A stretch of 64,000 bases of DNA. Source: Monodelphis domestica. Lineage: Eukaryota > Chordata > Mammalia > Didelphimorphia > Didelphidae. Positions 10,036 to 22,140 of the stretch are shown piece by piece. The stretch is taken from assembly GCF_027887165.1 (NCBI RefSeq), contig NC_077232.1, forward strand, positions 81,047,483 to 81,111,482, read 5' to 3'. A program made the position numbers and the translations under genes. Each line of letters begins with the position of its first letter. Position 1 is the stretch's first letter. Below the pieces are notes generated by a model that had not been told where the DNA came from, did not search any database, and saw nothing but the letters and a program-made list of their open reading frames with translations.

Positions 10036-10800
10036 ATGATCCCTATTTTCTTAGGCAGATAAAAGTTTAAAGGAAGCATGGGTTATGGGTATCAATTGAT
10101 CATATTAAATAGGATCCAGCTCTAGTAATGGGGAGTCCATAATCTTTTGAGGGAGCCTAACCAATTGTGAGATCGTTCAAATGGTTAGGAAGTTTATTAA
10201 ACTGAACTAAAATCAGTTTACCCATTGATTCCAGTTCTATGTCTTGGGACCACCCAGAACCCTGGCCTCCCTCAAAGCCATAAGCTTGGGCAGAAGGGAA
10301 AGAAATGGGCCATTTACTTGGAGAATGTTGTGGAGGGTAGGCTTTGGATGCTCTTAATTGGAATTTATAACTGAAGTGAGAGGGAGAGGAGAGACCTTCT
10401 GATGAGACTGTCTAGGTAAGGCTTTGAGAACTATTTTATTTATAGGATCATCATCTGGGTTAGAAAGAAATAGCCAAATCCTTTAGCCAATCCCCTTATT
10501 TTGCAGGAGAGGAAATTAAGACCCAGAAAGAGGAAGTACCATACTCTGAATTACCCATCTGGTAATCAGAAACAGAACTTGAACCCAGATCCTTTGATTC
10601 CAAATCTGTCACTGGCCCCCAAAAGGCTATGAATTCAGAATGTTTACAAACCACTACTATGCAGTTTCTTAGCCTTCTACTAACCTCTGTACTTGAGAGC
10701 ATACACTCACTCATGTCATGCTGCCTCTGAGCTCCATGAGACCCTGAGTTATATAGGTGGTGCTTTGCTGACAATCAAATAGACTTTGGCTGAAGTCTAG
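10036..10800. other. Mostly unassigned; MIR-like part on minus strand
   Basis: About 10490-10620 reads as a reverse MIR (aggaaattaagacccagaaa, aacttgaacccagatccttt). The rest is unassigned. Confidence 0.45.
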
Positions 10801-10824
10801 CCTTTGTTTAAATATCTCCAGTGA

Positions 10825-11219
10825 GTGGTACAATTGAATGTAATGGACTTCTCTACTAGCAGCAATGCAATGATCCAGTACAATTCTGAGGGATTTATGA
10901 GAAAAACCACTATCCACATCCAGAGAAAGAACCGTGGGAGCAGAAATGCAGAAGAAAAACAACTGCTTGATCACATGGGTCGATGGGGATATGGTTGGGG
11001 ATATAGACTCTAAACAATCACCCTGGTGCAAATATTAATAATATGGAAATAGGTCTTAACCAAAGACACATGTAAAACCTAGTAGAATTGTGTGTCAGAT
11101 GTGGGAGGGGGTTGGGGGGAGGGAAGAAAAAAACATGATTTTTGTAATCCTGGAAAAATGTTCTAAATTAATCAATTAAATAAAATTATATATGTGTGTG
11201 TATATATATACATGTACAT
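10825..11219 (+). mobile_element. 5'-truncated L1 3' end with TSD
   Basis: Runs from gtggtacaattgaatgtaat through the L1 3' UTR (cagagaaagaaccgtgggag) to attaaataaaattatata and a TA/TG microsatellite grown in the tail. Flanks atatctccagtga (10812-10824) and atatatccagtga (11220-11232) are a one-mismatch TSD. Open frames here are L1-internal. Confidence 0.88.
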
Positions 11220-11232
11220 ATATATCCAGTGA

Positions 11233-11540
11233 AAGGGAACTCACTCTCTACTTAGTTAGCCTATTCCATTTTTGTATGATTTTAGTTTTTAGGAAGTTTG
11301 TTTGGATTCCCAGCTTCCACCCATTCTGTCTTTCCATCTATTGTGCCCATCTCCCTCTATCCTCAAATCTTTCTTCACACTGTTTACTCATCTCCCTTTA
11401 TGTACTCATTACATTCTTCACTGAATTATGTCCTATTTCCTGTTGGACCGTTAACTACCAGGACTTGTGTCTTAGGTCATCACTATTCTTTAATCTCCCA
11501 CATAGTCTATCTACCTTTTCATAGTCAAATTGGACTAAGA
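11233..11540. other. Unassigned stretch
   Basis: Pyrimidine-rich with two overlapping open frames (11192-11524 and 11298-11579), the first starting inside an L1 tail. No support for a gene. Confidence 0.4.
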
Positions 11541-11748
11541 AGAGTCTCTGAACCTCTTTCATGTCGGATTCTCCTTTGACAGTCTGGTGAAACCTGCAGA
11601 TCCCTTCTCAGAATAACGTTTTTAAAAATAAAACACGTAGAATTACAAAGGAAACCAATTTTATTGAAATAAAGATGTAATTCGTTCCCCATCCAAGTTC
11701 AAAGCCTCTGAAATCTGTTCACAGGCCCCCAGGTTAAAAACACCCCAA
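11541..11748 (+). mobile_element. hAT-Charlie-type DNA transposon remnant
   Basis: Contains cagtctggtgaaacctgcag, cttctcagaataacg, tacaaaggaaaccaatttta, taaagatgtaattcg and ends ccccaggttaaaaacacccc. The layout matches an ancient amniote hAT family with ends near CAGGGGTTCTTAACCTGGGG. Probably internally deleted. Confidence 0.65.
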
Positions 11749-12490
11749 CGATTCCCCATCCCCACAACATGTCCTCTGAGGATATTCCCATCAGCTCTTC
11801 TTGCCGCCTATTCCCGGATGCTTATCTCCTGGGTTCTGCCTATGGGAGAGGAGTAGGGAATATGTTCTTCGTAACGGTCTAGATGCCTTAGCTTTGCCTC
11901 TGCTGTTTCTTAGTCTTGGGATATCATCCCTTTTTCCTGCTGAATTCCAGCCTTACCTTCAAAGCTCAATTCAAACATGAAGCATTGCTGTTTGAATCCT
12001 GGGATTTTCTTCCCAGGGTCTCAGCTGGGATGACCCCTCTGATGAGCTCCTTTGTATGAGCTAGGTGGGTTTGCATAGTGGCAATCTCTGGGATTCCACT
12101 CCTGGCACAGTCCATTGGCTCTTCTTTTCCTTATATAGACAAGAGTGCCACAAAACCCTCCTTTCAGGGATGAGCCTGGCCCAGTGCCTGGGAAAAGTCC
12201 CCCAGTCACTTCCTTCCTTTTTCTCCTTTAGATGAGCAAGAAAGACTTCTCCATTTACAAAAGCCTAGGAGTCTGAAAAAAAAAATCTGACCATGATTCA
12301 CATGCAAGAGGTGGCTTCTAGCCCCAGGCTCTGGGAGGCTCTAATTACAGTAAGAATCTTGGGCATTTCTACCTCCACAGAATTATGCAAATCCAATGCT
12401 TATACTATATAGAATCTTGGAACTGCCAGGACTGAACCATCAAATCTACCTACTTAAAACATAATAAAGTGCCAAGTAAATGTTTTATAA
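11749..12490. other. Unassigned, apparently single-copy stretch
   Basis: No open frame, repeat family or island of CpG stands out. Confidence 0.4.
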
Positions 12491-12493
12491 CTT

Positions 12494-12722
12494 GAGGCAG
12501 CCTGGGGATTCAGGGAATAAGAGCACTGGGCCTGAAATCAGGAAGACTTGAGTTCAAATCCAGCCTCAGACACTTACTAGCTGTATGACCCTGGGCAAGT
12601 CATTTAACCTCTGCCTGCCTCAGTTTCCTCAACTGCAGAATGGGAATGGTAATAATAGGATTTGCAATAAAGATGATTGGGATATTTATGATGAATGTCA
12701 CAATGCCTATAAATACTTATTT
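12494..12722 (+). repeat. MAR1/CORE-SINE
   Basis: Clear body: gcctgaaatcaggaagactt, ttcaaatccagcctcagaca, gaccctgggcaagtcattta, gcctcagtttcctcaactgc, ending in a tail of taataataggatttg. Confidence 0.85.
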
Positions 12723-13059
12723 CCTTTTTCATTGATTGATACTTGGTTCCCCCCTTTCTTTCTCTTTGTTTAATCCAAATCCCACCTATCTTCTAAGAAA
12801 CATATTTGTGAAACAGAAACCTAAAATATTTAAACTCCATTCAATAAAAAAAACAAACAAACACATCGTATCTTTGTTTAGCCACTGTGTTAAGTATTGG
12901 GAAAGAGAGAGCTTAAAATCTTAAAAAAAAAAAAAGCTTAAAATTGAGTAGGATGATAAGACACCTTATTATATCCCATAGTTATAATACATAATATTAT
13001 ATAAGTGATAAGGAGTGTAGAAAAAAAGTGATGCTGAGGTCCAAGGAAAGAATGTTTTT

Positions 13060-13440
13060 GTTTTTGTTTTTGTTTTTACTGACCAGGAAGATCAGAGAAG
13101 GCTCCCTGGAAGAAGTGGCATTTGAGTTGAGTTCTTGAGGATGAATAACAATTCAGTAATATTGTTGAGAGAGGGCAGAAGGAACTTTAAGGCAAGGAGA
13201 AATGGTGATAGAAAAGCAGAACTTCAGAATGAACTCAAAAAACAGAGAGGTGCCCAGTTTGGCTAGAGTGCAGGATAACTGTAGGGAATTAATATGAAAG
13301 AAGGCTTGAAAGGTAGGGTGGCGCCAGACTATGATTACCTTGAACATCTTGCAAAAGAATTTGAACTTGAATTCATAGTCAGGAGGGAGCCACTGAAGGA
13401 TTTTGAGCAAAGGACCTACGTGGAAAGATCTCTATATTAG
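13060..13440 (+). repeat. Ancient LINE-like remnant
   Basis: Contains ggctccctggaagaagtggc, atttgagttgagttcttgag and gggagccactgaaggatttt, the same ancient repeat type as at 9040-9480 but a more 3' part. The (TTTTTG)n run at 13054-13076 precedes it. Confidence 0.55.
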
Positions 13441-13879
13441 GCAGGCTAGTCAGGCAGCAATGTGAAAGCTGGATTAGAAGGGAGAGAGTCAATGTTCTTA
13501 CTATGGTTGTCCATCTAGGTCTCAAGGAGAGCATGTGCTAGGATGGTAGAAATGACAACAGAGAACAGAAGGGATGTCTGGGAAACATTTCAGAATCTAA
13601 ACCATACAATCATGGAATTTCAGAGTCAGAAAGAACTTTATGAGGCATCTAGTCTACCCACCCTCCTATTCCCTCTTTGTCCCTGCCCCAACATAAGAGT
13701 CCCTTCCTTAACATCCCTGATAGATCATCTGTTTCTTCCAAAATTCCAATATCAGGGTACTCACTACCTAACATAGCAGTCTATTTCCAGCCCAGGATAA
13801 AGGTGGAGAGAACCAGACTCGCATACATGAAACTCAACCCAGTAACAAGGGGCTGAATCTAGGGTGGTGGGTGGGAGCA

Positions 13880-13974
13880 TAGAGAAGACAAGGTGCTCCT
13901 TGAGAGCAGAGATTGTTCATTTTTGGGCTAGCACAATGCCAAGAATCTAGTGGGTGCTTAATAAATGTTCATTG
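13880..13974 (+). repeat. L2-type 3' end
   Basis: ctccttgagagcagagattg, then gctagcacaatgccaagaat and gtgggtgcttaataaatgtt. It serves as the target of the SINE that follows. Confidence 0.75.
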
Positions 13975-14115
13975 ACAGACACTTCCCAACTGTGTGACCC
14001 TGGGCAAGTCACTTAACCCCCATTGCCTAGCCCTTACTACTCTTCTGCCTTGGAACCAATAAACAGTATTGATTCCAAGACGGAGTATAGGGGTTTTAAA
14101 AATAAAATAAAATAA
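13975..14115 (+). repeat. 5'-truncated tRNA-headed SINE with TSD
   Basis: Only the 3' two thirds is present, from acacttcccaactgtgtgac to gggttttaaaaataaaataa. The preceding taaatgttcattga and following taaatgtttgttga are near-identical, a likely TSD. Confidence 0.88.
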
Positions 14116-14289
14116 ATGTTTGTTGATTAATGGATTCCAAGGGTGTGAAAGCAGAGTGGGAAGAACTTGGTAACTGTTTAGATTCTTCAGTATTTCAATG
14201 CTAGATGTTTTCCAGCTGTTCCCTCCCATCTCTTAGCTTTTTTGGAAACATATTTTTGACTTATAACAAACTTGCAGTCCCTTAAAAAT

Positions 14290-15070
14290 CACAGAATCCC
14301 AGAGTTAAAAGGGTCCTCAGAAGCCATCTCATCTAATATCTATTTGTACAAGACTGCCTCTAAAGCTATCTGACAAGTGGTCATTCAATCTTTTCTTGAA
14401 GAATGCTAGTGAGGGTATACTCAATACCTGACAAAGCAGCTCATTCTTCTTGGGAATAGCTTGTTAGCAGTTTTTTCTTGGACGAGACTGAAACCTTCCC
14501 TTTCTTCAGCTTCCCTTCTTTGATCCCAGTTTTATAATCTGGGGCCAAGAAGAACAAATATAATCCTCCATTGATGTAAAAGTCTTCCAAATATGCAAAG
14601 ACGGTTAACATGACCTGAGCCCTGAGTTTTTCTCTTTTTCATGCTACCCAGTTCATTTAATCAACAGGCATATTTTATGACTTTGAGGACCCTTTAACTT
14701 ATGTTCAACCATACCTTTCCCTATGTTGTAAAATTGTGGTGGTGGGGCAGTGAGGGTGGTTTAAACTCATGACGGGATTATATTTATGAGTGTTAAATTT
14801 TAAAATATTAGATTAAGCTTATCATTCTAATCTTTTAAGATCTTTGAGGATCTTGATTCTATTATCAAATTTGTTAGCAGTCTCACCCAGCTTTGTATCA
14901 TTGGCAAGCTTGGTGGGTGCATGTCTTCTATACCCTCATCTAAGTCATTGATAAAAATCTCAAGTGGGGATTATGGAGAAGGAACAAGAACCTTCTTGAT
15001 CTTTCCCCAATTACTCTCTAAACAATTTTGATATAATACCTCAAAGTGAATTCTGGAGCTATAGAACCCA
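14290..15070 (-). repeat. L3/CR1-type LINE remnant
   Basis: Reads as a reverse L3/CR1 3' region: gacaagtggtcattcaatct, cagcaatgacaaagcagctca-like wording, gggccaagaagaacaaat, and further on ctttgtatcattggcaagct and aagtcattgataaaaatctc. Coding frames are destroyed. Confidence 0.6.
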
Positions 15071-15399
15071 CAAGAGGACAGAATGAAATAATTTTAGTCC
15101 AAGATAACTTAGAAGGTTGGTATAAAAAGTTTGTTGCACTAGGGTGGGAGTAGAATGAAGACCAGCATGTCAGCACAGGTCTTGGCTGAAACAGTGGCTA
15201 CAGCTTCCTCAAGTAATTCAGGGACTCCAGGAGGGAGTAGTGAGGGAAGACATTTTCATCAACCCTTTCCTCACTGCCTTCAACCCTTATTTCTCCATCT
15301 AAGGAGTGAGAGTCCCCCAAAATTACAAAGGGGAGATAGGGGAAGTGGGGAGGGGAGTGCTTAAACCTTACTCTCATCAGAATTGTTGGTTATAGAAAT

Positions 15400-15599
15400 C
15401 TATCTTACACTACAGGAAAGGAGAGGAAGGAAATAAGAGAAGGGGAAGGGGGCAATAGAAGTAAGGAAGAAGAAAACTGGGGAAGTGATAGTTAGAAGCA
15501 AAACACATTTGAGGATGGATATGGTGAAAGGAGAGAGAGAAAAAGATAAACAGGGGAAATAGGATGTAAGGTAATATATAGTAATGATAATGGTGAAAA
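15400..15599 (+). repeat. Purine-rich segment upstream of an L1 remnant
   Basis: gaaatctatcttacactaca followed by purine-rich sequence that leads directly into the L1 at 15600. It may belong to the same composite old element. Confidence 0.4.
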
Positions 15600-15700
15600 A
15601 ATTATGTTTAATAAAGGCCTCATTTCTGATATACACAGAGAAATGAGTCAAATGTATAAGACCACAAGTCATTCCCCAATTGATAAATTATCAAAGGATA

Positions 15701-16220
15701 TATAAAAGGGAATTCTTAATCCCTTTCTCTAATTTAACTGGGGACCTGGAGGTCCTTTTACCATAGAGATGTGTAAAGATATACCAGTCCACAGTGAAAG
15801 GAAGTAGAAACCAGAGAGACAAGAAGTCAGGTAAGAAGGGGCTATAAAAGGCCAATGTGAGGACTGAGATGGGCTTTTTGACCTTTTTTGGATTGGGAGG
15901 TGGTGGTATATTTATATATTTATTTAGCTGGTGAGCTGAGCTGAAAGGTGATTAGACTTTCTCTAATGGCAGGTATAGGGTAACTAGTTAAGTATTAGGC
16001 AATTTCTTTCTCTACCTCTTTTCAATATTTCTCTCCTTTATTATACTCATTTTACTATCTCTATTTTAATTAAATTTAATTGTTAAAATCTGCTAGAAGT
16101 TTCCTTTTCTCTGGCTTAAAAGGATCATATTAATTTACAACTCTACTATAGTCTCATTAAAACTTAAGTTATTTAAAGCTTCTCTCTTATTTTGTCAAAA
16201 CTCCTAATTTAAGCCTTACA
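15701..16220 (+). mobile_element. Solo LTR of an endogenous retrovirus, TSD gata
   Basis: 520 bp. Flanked by gata at 15697-15700 and 16221-16224. Ends are tataa...ttaca; the expected TG start has become TA. A TATA box lies at 15843-15850 (tataaaag). The split L1 rejoins exactly across it (aaaggata to tgaataacag). No internal retroviral genes are present, so it is a recombined single LTR. Confidence 0.82.
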
Positions 16221-17077
16221 GATATGAATAACAGTTTTCAGATGAAGTAATCAAAGCTATCTATAGTTGTGTGAAAAAATGCTCTAAATCACTATAAATT
16301 AGAGAAATGCAAATTAAAACAACTTCACACCTACCAGATTAGCTATTATGACAGAAAATGAAAATGACAAAAGTTTGAGGGGATGTGGGAAAATTGAGAT
16401 GTTAATGTACTGTTGGGAGAGGTGTGAACTGATTCAACCATTCTGGAGAATAATTTAAAACTATGCTCAAAAGGATATAAAACCATACCTTTTCACCCAG
16501 CAATATCATTAGTAGGACTATATCCCAAAGAAATAAACACCAAAAAGGAAAAGAACCTCTGTGTACAAAAATATTTCTAGCAGCTTTTGGTGGTGGCAAA
16601 GAATTGCAAAGTGAGAAGATGCCCTTGAATTGGGAAATGGTTGAGTGTGTGGTGTTGTATGATTATCATGGAATACTATTGTGGTATAAGAAATGATGAG
16701 CAAGATGATTTTAGAAAAACCTGGAAAGACTTATACAATTTGATGCAGAGTGAAGTGAGCAGAACCAGGAGAACATGGTACATTGTTACATCAATATTGT
16801 ATGATGAATAATTGTGAATGACTTAACTATTCTCAGCAATCCAATGATCCAAGACCATCCTAAAGACCTCATGATGAACCATCTGCCTCCAGAGAAAGAA
16901 CTAATGGAGTTGGAATCCAGATGAAAGCATTTTTTGTTGGAGTCTTCTTCCACAAAAGGAATTTTTCTCATGGTCGCACATGTAAAATCTATAACCGATT
17001 GCCTACCATCTCAGTGAGAGGGGAGGATAGTGTAGGAGAGAGAATTTGGGACTAAAAAATGTTTTTAAACAAATGTT

Positions 17078-17213
17078 TTTTTAATTTTTAATTTTATTTT
17101 AAAAGATTTTCCCATGGTTACATGATTCTTGTTGTCTCCCTCCCCTCTTCCCTCACCCCTCTCAGACTTGACAAGACTTGACACATACTCAAAATCTATT
17201 TCCATATTATTAA
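17078..17213 (-). mobile_element. Very short 5'-truncated L1 with 15-bp TSD
   Basis: T-rich start, then gattttcccatggttacatg and ctccctcccctcttccctca. The perfect direct repeat ttttaaacaaatgtt occurs at 17063-17077 and 17214-17228, inside the tail of the plus-strand L1. Confidence 0.9.
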
Positions 17214-17273
17214 TTTTAAACAAATGTTAAAGAAAATTGTTTTCACATGTAATTGGGGAAAAATAAAATAAAA

Positions 17274-18370
17274 GCTGACAACATTTAGTGCCTCAAAAAA
17301 AATTGGTTTTAGACCACTGTCATTTCCATGTGAAAATGAGAAAGAGAAGGATGTTAATTGTAGTTTACTGTCGCAAGAAAAGATAGTAAAGATTTAGAAG
17401 ATAGGCATAAAGGGGTACAGATAAATTTCTCTAACTTCCTGGTGTTAATCTAATTCTCCCTTCTCTCTCTTTCTGTTTTTTCCTGAGACTTAGAATCTGC
17501 TGTGTTGTCAAAGGTAACTCTTAACCTCACTGGATTGCTTGTATCCTATATGATCCAAGTTAACATATCTTAATTAGCTAAGATAACAAAGAGTTTACTA
17601 AACCATCACATTATTCCGACACAGCATAGTGGGCATACTAAATGCTGATTGATTGATGGTTTGACTCATAAATCTCACTTTGTGAAGTCTTGATTCTGGT
17701 ATTATTACAGTGCATGATTCAATAGGCAATTATCTCATTTAGGAACACGTGCATCTTTCTAGCGACATCTCAAATCCAAACCCAAAGCTACAAACCTTCT
17801 GTCTGATGCAGATTGCTACAAAGCTATTATATCTGGGGGGAAGATGGGGAGCTTAGGTGACCCAGGGTCAAATTCAGATTCACTAGAAAACTCCTTCCAA
17901 GGTAACACAGAGCCATCCTTGATTATGCTTTTGACCTGGTGATTCAAACATCTAGCCTACATCTCTCTATCTTGCATGAATCGGGGATGGGGGTTGGGGG
18001 TAGGAACTTTGAAAAGCTTTGCTATAATTTAGCCATATTATGTTTATGGAATTCCCCTGATCTACCATTTAGCAACCTTGTCAATAAAAGGAAATGGAAT
18101 TAGTCTGGTTCTTGATGAAAGCATCCTGACTTTCAGTAATAGCCACTTCCCTCCCTAAAGGCTCATAAATCATCACTTAATATTTCTAAGCATGTTGCCA
18201 AGAATCCAAGTCTACCTCCCTGGCCTATGGTTTTAACATAATCTTGCCCCATCTCTCCAATTCTGGGGCACCTTTCTCCTTCTTTATTTTTAAAAAAATG
18301 TAAATTTTATTTAACTTTGGGTCAATTAACTCTTTAATTTTCCTTTATTCCTCCCTTCTTTTTTTTATTT
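17274..18370. other. Unassigned stretch
   Basis: No gene or clear repeat. A T-rich and pyrimidine-rich part precedes the SINE at its end. Confidence 0.4.
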
Positions 18371-18376
18371 TTTGTT

Positions 18377-18574
18377 TAAAAAAAACTCTTATCTTCCTCC
18401 TTGGAATCAATACTGTGTATTGGTTCCAAGGCAGAAGAGTGGCAAGGGCTAGGCAATGGGGGTCAAGTGACTTGCCAGGGTCACAGAGCTGGGAAGTGTC
18501 TGAGGCCAGATTTGAACCTAGGACCTCCCATCTCTGGGCCTTGTGCTCAATCCACTGAGCCACCCAGCTACCTG
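18377..18574 (-). repeat. tRNA-headed SINE
   Basis: Begins aaaaaaaactcttatcttcc, passes ggttccaaggcagaagagtg and ends ccactgagccacccagctac. Confidence 0.92.
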
Positions 18575-18599
18575 CTTTCTTTTTAAAAAAGAAAAAGAA

Positions 18600-19990
18600 A
18601 ACTCTTCTAAGACATATGAAGAGTTAAAACAAGTCACATTAGCTTTATCTAAAAATTCTGTACCCCAAGACCATTATCTCCATCAATAAGTCTTCCTGTA
18701 GAAGGTAGAATTTTAGTTAGAATATGAAGAATTAGTTAGGACATAAAGAAATGGTCAGAATGGGTCTTAGTTTTCCTATAATCTTTCAAAGATCACAGTT
18801 CAGCAATCACCTCCCCAAAGACACTTGGTCATAAATAGGGGGTTAGGACCTTGCTAGTAATAGAGACCTGAACCTTTTAGATTCACAAATGTAGCACTTG
18901 GAAGAAATGGAGGCTGGATCCTCTATCCAAACTCAGTAGGGTCTTAGGGTCCTTTATCTGCTGAAATCCTACCCATCTTTTTTTACATATTATCTCAAAT
19001 GCAACATCCTTCATGAAGCCTTCCTTGATTGCATCAATCAGTATTACCCTCTGTGTAAGATTGCAAACTAGATTTTATTTGTACTTCTCTGTGTCTCTCC
19101 CCTACATTTGGATCATGAACTTAGATCTGGAAGTGACTTTGGAGGTCATTTAGTCCAGTCTTTTCATTTTCTAGGTTAAGAAACTTAGAACAAAGAAACA
19201 AAGAAATTAAGTGACTTGTCCAATGTCATCTAGGAAATAAATGGCATGTCTAGAATTTGAACCCAGGTCCTTCCAAATCCATTGTACTATGTGCCTCCCA
19301 CAGTAGACTAAGGAGAAGGTCTCCTTTGTCTCACTCAGTTCCCCTCACAGGGGATTTCACACAGTAGATTCTTAATAAATATGTATTAAATTAAAATGAA
19401 ATTGAATTGACTTTATAGTCATAGTAATATGTAGTAATATGTATGTATTATTAGTAATTAGTAATAGTAAATGACCAACACATATGAGCTTTTCCAGTAG
19501 GTTACCACAAGATGGTGCCATGATCAAATAGTTAGGCGCAGAGTAGAGTTAAACTAAGCAACTGGGCATCTAAGACAATCCACATCTACTGAATCTGCTT
19601 TTTGAAACAACTCTACTTGGGAAATGGTGTGAAGACCTTGAGGAGAGACCTCAAGCCTTATGATACTCGTGTTCCAAGGGGAACAGGTCACAGGACACCC
19701 CTTTTTTGGAGGAAGGACAGATATGCTGGGTCAGTGAATGCTGTGAATTGAGATCCTAGAAGACCTTAAAGCCACCTTTGGGGGCCAAAGCAGACAACAA
19801 GAAATAGTCTTTCCTTTCCATTACAGTACTAATGAGAGATCCTTAGAAAACATCACCATGACTAAGACCATCACTCTGACTATTCCTTGACTTCCTTTAC
19901 ATCCTAACTAAAATCCCACCTTCTACAGGAAGACCTCTTCAACCCCTCTTAATTCCAGTGCTTTCCCTCTTTTAATTATTTCCAATTTAT
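18600..19990. other. Old L2/MIR pieces, no gene
   Basis: L2-like wording occurs at about 19010-19110 (catgaagccttccttgattg) and 19350-19400 (cagtagattcttaataaata), with a MIR-like reverse segment between (agtgacttgtccaatgtcat). No coding feature. Confidence 0.5.
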
Positions 19991-20002
19991 CCTATAGATG
20001 TC

Positions 20003-20046
<44 letters not shown>

Positions 20047-20190
20047 ACTCACGTGTTTGAATGTTGTTTCTCCCATTATATTACAAACTCCTTGAAGGCA
20101 GGAACTGCCTTTTGCTTTTTTTGGTAACTCCATTGTTTAGCATGGTGTCTGGCACATAGTAGGTGCTTAATAAAAGTTAATCAATTGATC
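19905..20190 (+). repeat. L2-type 3' end
   Basis: tacaaactccttgaaggcag, tagcatggtgtctggcacat and agtaggtgcttaataaaagt, ending in an AAT-rich tail; interrupted by the TG microsatellite. Confidence 0.75.
20003..20044 (+). repeat. (TG)n microsatellite
   Basis: About 20 uninterrupted TG units within an L2-type 3' end. Confidence 0.97.
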
Positions 20191-20939
20191 AATTAATTGC
20201 AAATAATTATAGTTCATGGACCAATGTTAGTTGCTGAGGATTAAAAGGTAAAGAGATTCTGTGAAGAACTGGCTAAGTTCCTGCAAATATAGTTAACATA
20301 TACTTTGATACTCGGTAAAGTGAGTGCAAGAAAAAAAAAGAATGGAGAGAAATGCAAGGGAAAGCATGGTGCAGGACAAAGGAATGAAAAAGGCCAACTT
20401 AGATTACACAGAATAAGGAGGCACAGCAGCCCTGGGACTGAGAGCACCTTGAGGCCAATGTGTACCCAAGGAGGAACTTTCAGCACACATCATCTATGAG
20501 CCCACTGCTTGGGGGATTCTACATTGGTGCTATGAGAGAAAGAATTCTCTGGTCTTTTCTTTCTTGGCAGTAGGCAGACCTGTCCAGATACACTTTTGTA
20601 GGGTTGCTTTTACATATGTCCAATAGATGGTGAGATTGTGGCATTTCCAAACTTCTCCAGAGGACTTCCCTTTCTCTTATCTGGCTCATTCCTGGGCAAC
20701 TTCAAGAAGTTTCTATTCCTAGAGACTCATAGACCTGTGTCTCTAGTCCCTTTCCTCAGGGCTGGGATTGTCAGCCTCCTGCTATCTATATGTCACCACT
20801 CACTCACCTTGAGAAATCTAGGAACACTGAGAGATGCACAAAGCATTGAATAGAAGAATCTCAGAGGTCACAATGTAAGCTCCTTGAGAGCAGGTACCAT
20901 TTCATTTTTGTTTTGTATTTCCAGGGCCAAACAGATTTT

Positions 20940-21390
20940 TTTTTAAATTTTATTTAATTAATTAATTAATTTAGAATATTTTTCCATGGTTACATAATTC
21001 ATGTTCTTTCCCTCCCCTCCCCTCCCCTCTTCCTGTAGCTGACACGCAATTCTACTGGGTTTTACTATGCCATTGATCAAGAACTATTCCCATATTATTG
21101 ATATTTGCAATAGAGTGATCATTTAGAGTCTCCATCCCCAATCATATCCCCATCAATCCATATGATCAAGCAGTTGTTTTTCTTCTGTGTTTCTGCTCCC
21201 ACAGTTCTTTCTCTGAATGTGGATAGTGTTCTTTCTCATAAGTCCCTCAGAATTGTCCTGGATCATTGCATTGCTGCTAGTAGAGAAGTCCATTACATTT
21301 GATTGTGCCATAATATATTAGTCTCTGTGTACAGTGTTCTTCTGGTTCTGCTCCTTTCACTCTGCATCAATACCTGGAAGTCATTCCAGT
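20940..21390 (-). mobile_element. 5'-truncated L1 with TSD
   Basis: T-rich start with attaattaattaat, then cccctcccctcccctcttcc, tgatcaagcagttgtttttc and attgctgctagtagagaagt. TSD gccaaacagatttt (20926-20939) and gccaaatagatttt (21391-21404), one mismatch. Confidence 0.9.
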
Positions 21391-21506
21391 GCCAAATAGA
21401 TTTTAAAGAAGAAATATGAGAGCTATTTGGGACTTTAAGGGTCATTTGATCTAGAGTCTGAGACCTTGTTTTCTAAATTTGTAATTATATTTTTAAGAAA
21501 TATTTT

Positions 21507-21700
21507 AAAATCCTTATCTTCCATCTTGGAATCAACAATAAGTACTGGTTCCAAGGCAGAAGAGTGGTATCGGCTAGGCAATTGGAATTAAGTGACTTCC
21601 AGGGTCACAAGGCCAGGAAGTATCTGAGATAAGGTTTGAACCCAGGATCTCCCATCTCTAAGCCTAGATCTCAATCCACTGAGCTGCCTAGCTGCCCCTT
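21507..21700 (-). repeat. tRNA-headed SINE
   Basis: From ccttatcttccatcttggaa to gagctgcctagctgcccctt. Similar taattatatttt sequences on both sides suggest a TSD. Confidence 0.9.
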
Positions 21701-21999
21701 GATAATTATATTTTAATATAATTGGATTCCTATTTATTTTTCTCACTTAATATTTTTCTGAGAAAGGATCCACATGCTCCATCAGACTCCAAAAGGAATC
21801 TCAAATACAAAGAAAAAGTTTTAAACTCCTGATCTAATTCAATTCACTCATGTTTTTTTTTGTTTTTTTTTTTGAGGAGCAATGGTAGTGGTAAAGACCT
21901 GTAATTTCAGGGGCATGAGGAACTCCTGGTATTGAAACTCCCACCAACGATATAGATTATCTACCCATTAATGGTCTTAGACACTAAAAAAAAAAAAGA

Positions 22000-22140
22000 C
22001 ACTAAAAAGTTAAGTGACTTGAACAGGGTTAGGCTTTGTTGGAGAAAGAATTTGAACCAAGATCTCCCTGACTCCAAGGTTGGCCTGCTATCCACCATGT
22101 CAAACTACCTCTCCTATAGGAGGAAGCTGAGTCCCAGTGG
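22000..22140 (-). repeat. MIR-like SINE remnant
   Basis: Reverse core wording: gttaagtgacttgaacaggg, then gaatttgaaccaagatctcc. Confidence 0.5.

Larger units (their letters stand above)
15600..17273 (+). mobile_element. Decayed L1 3' portion, interrupted twice
   Basis: ORF2 C-terminal region and 3' UTR: gtcattccccaattgataaa, cagttttcagatgaagtaat, aagaaatgatgagcaagatg, gcagagtgaagtgagcagaa, then an A-rich end aaataaaataaaa. It is interrupted by an LTR at 15701-16220 and by a minus-strand L1 at 17078-17213; on removing both, the L1 reads on without a gap. ORF2 frame is broken by many changes. Confidence 0.85.

Noticed and set aside
19505..19525. CTCF-like ccacaagatggtgcc
   Set aside because: Core differs from the consensus at key positions; too weak to list.
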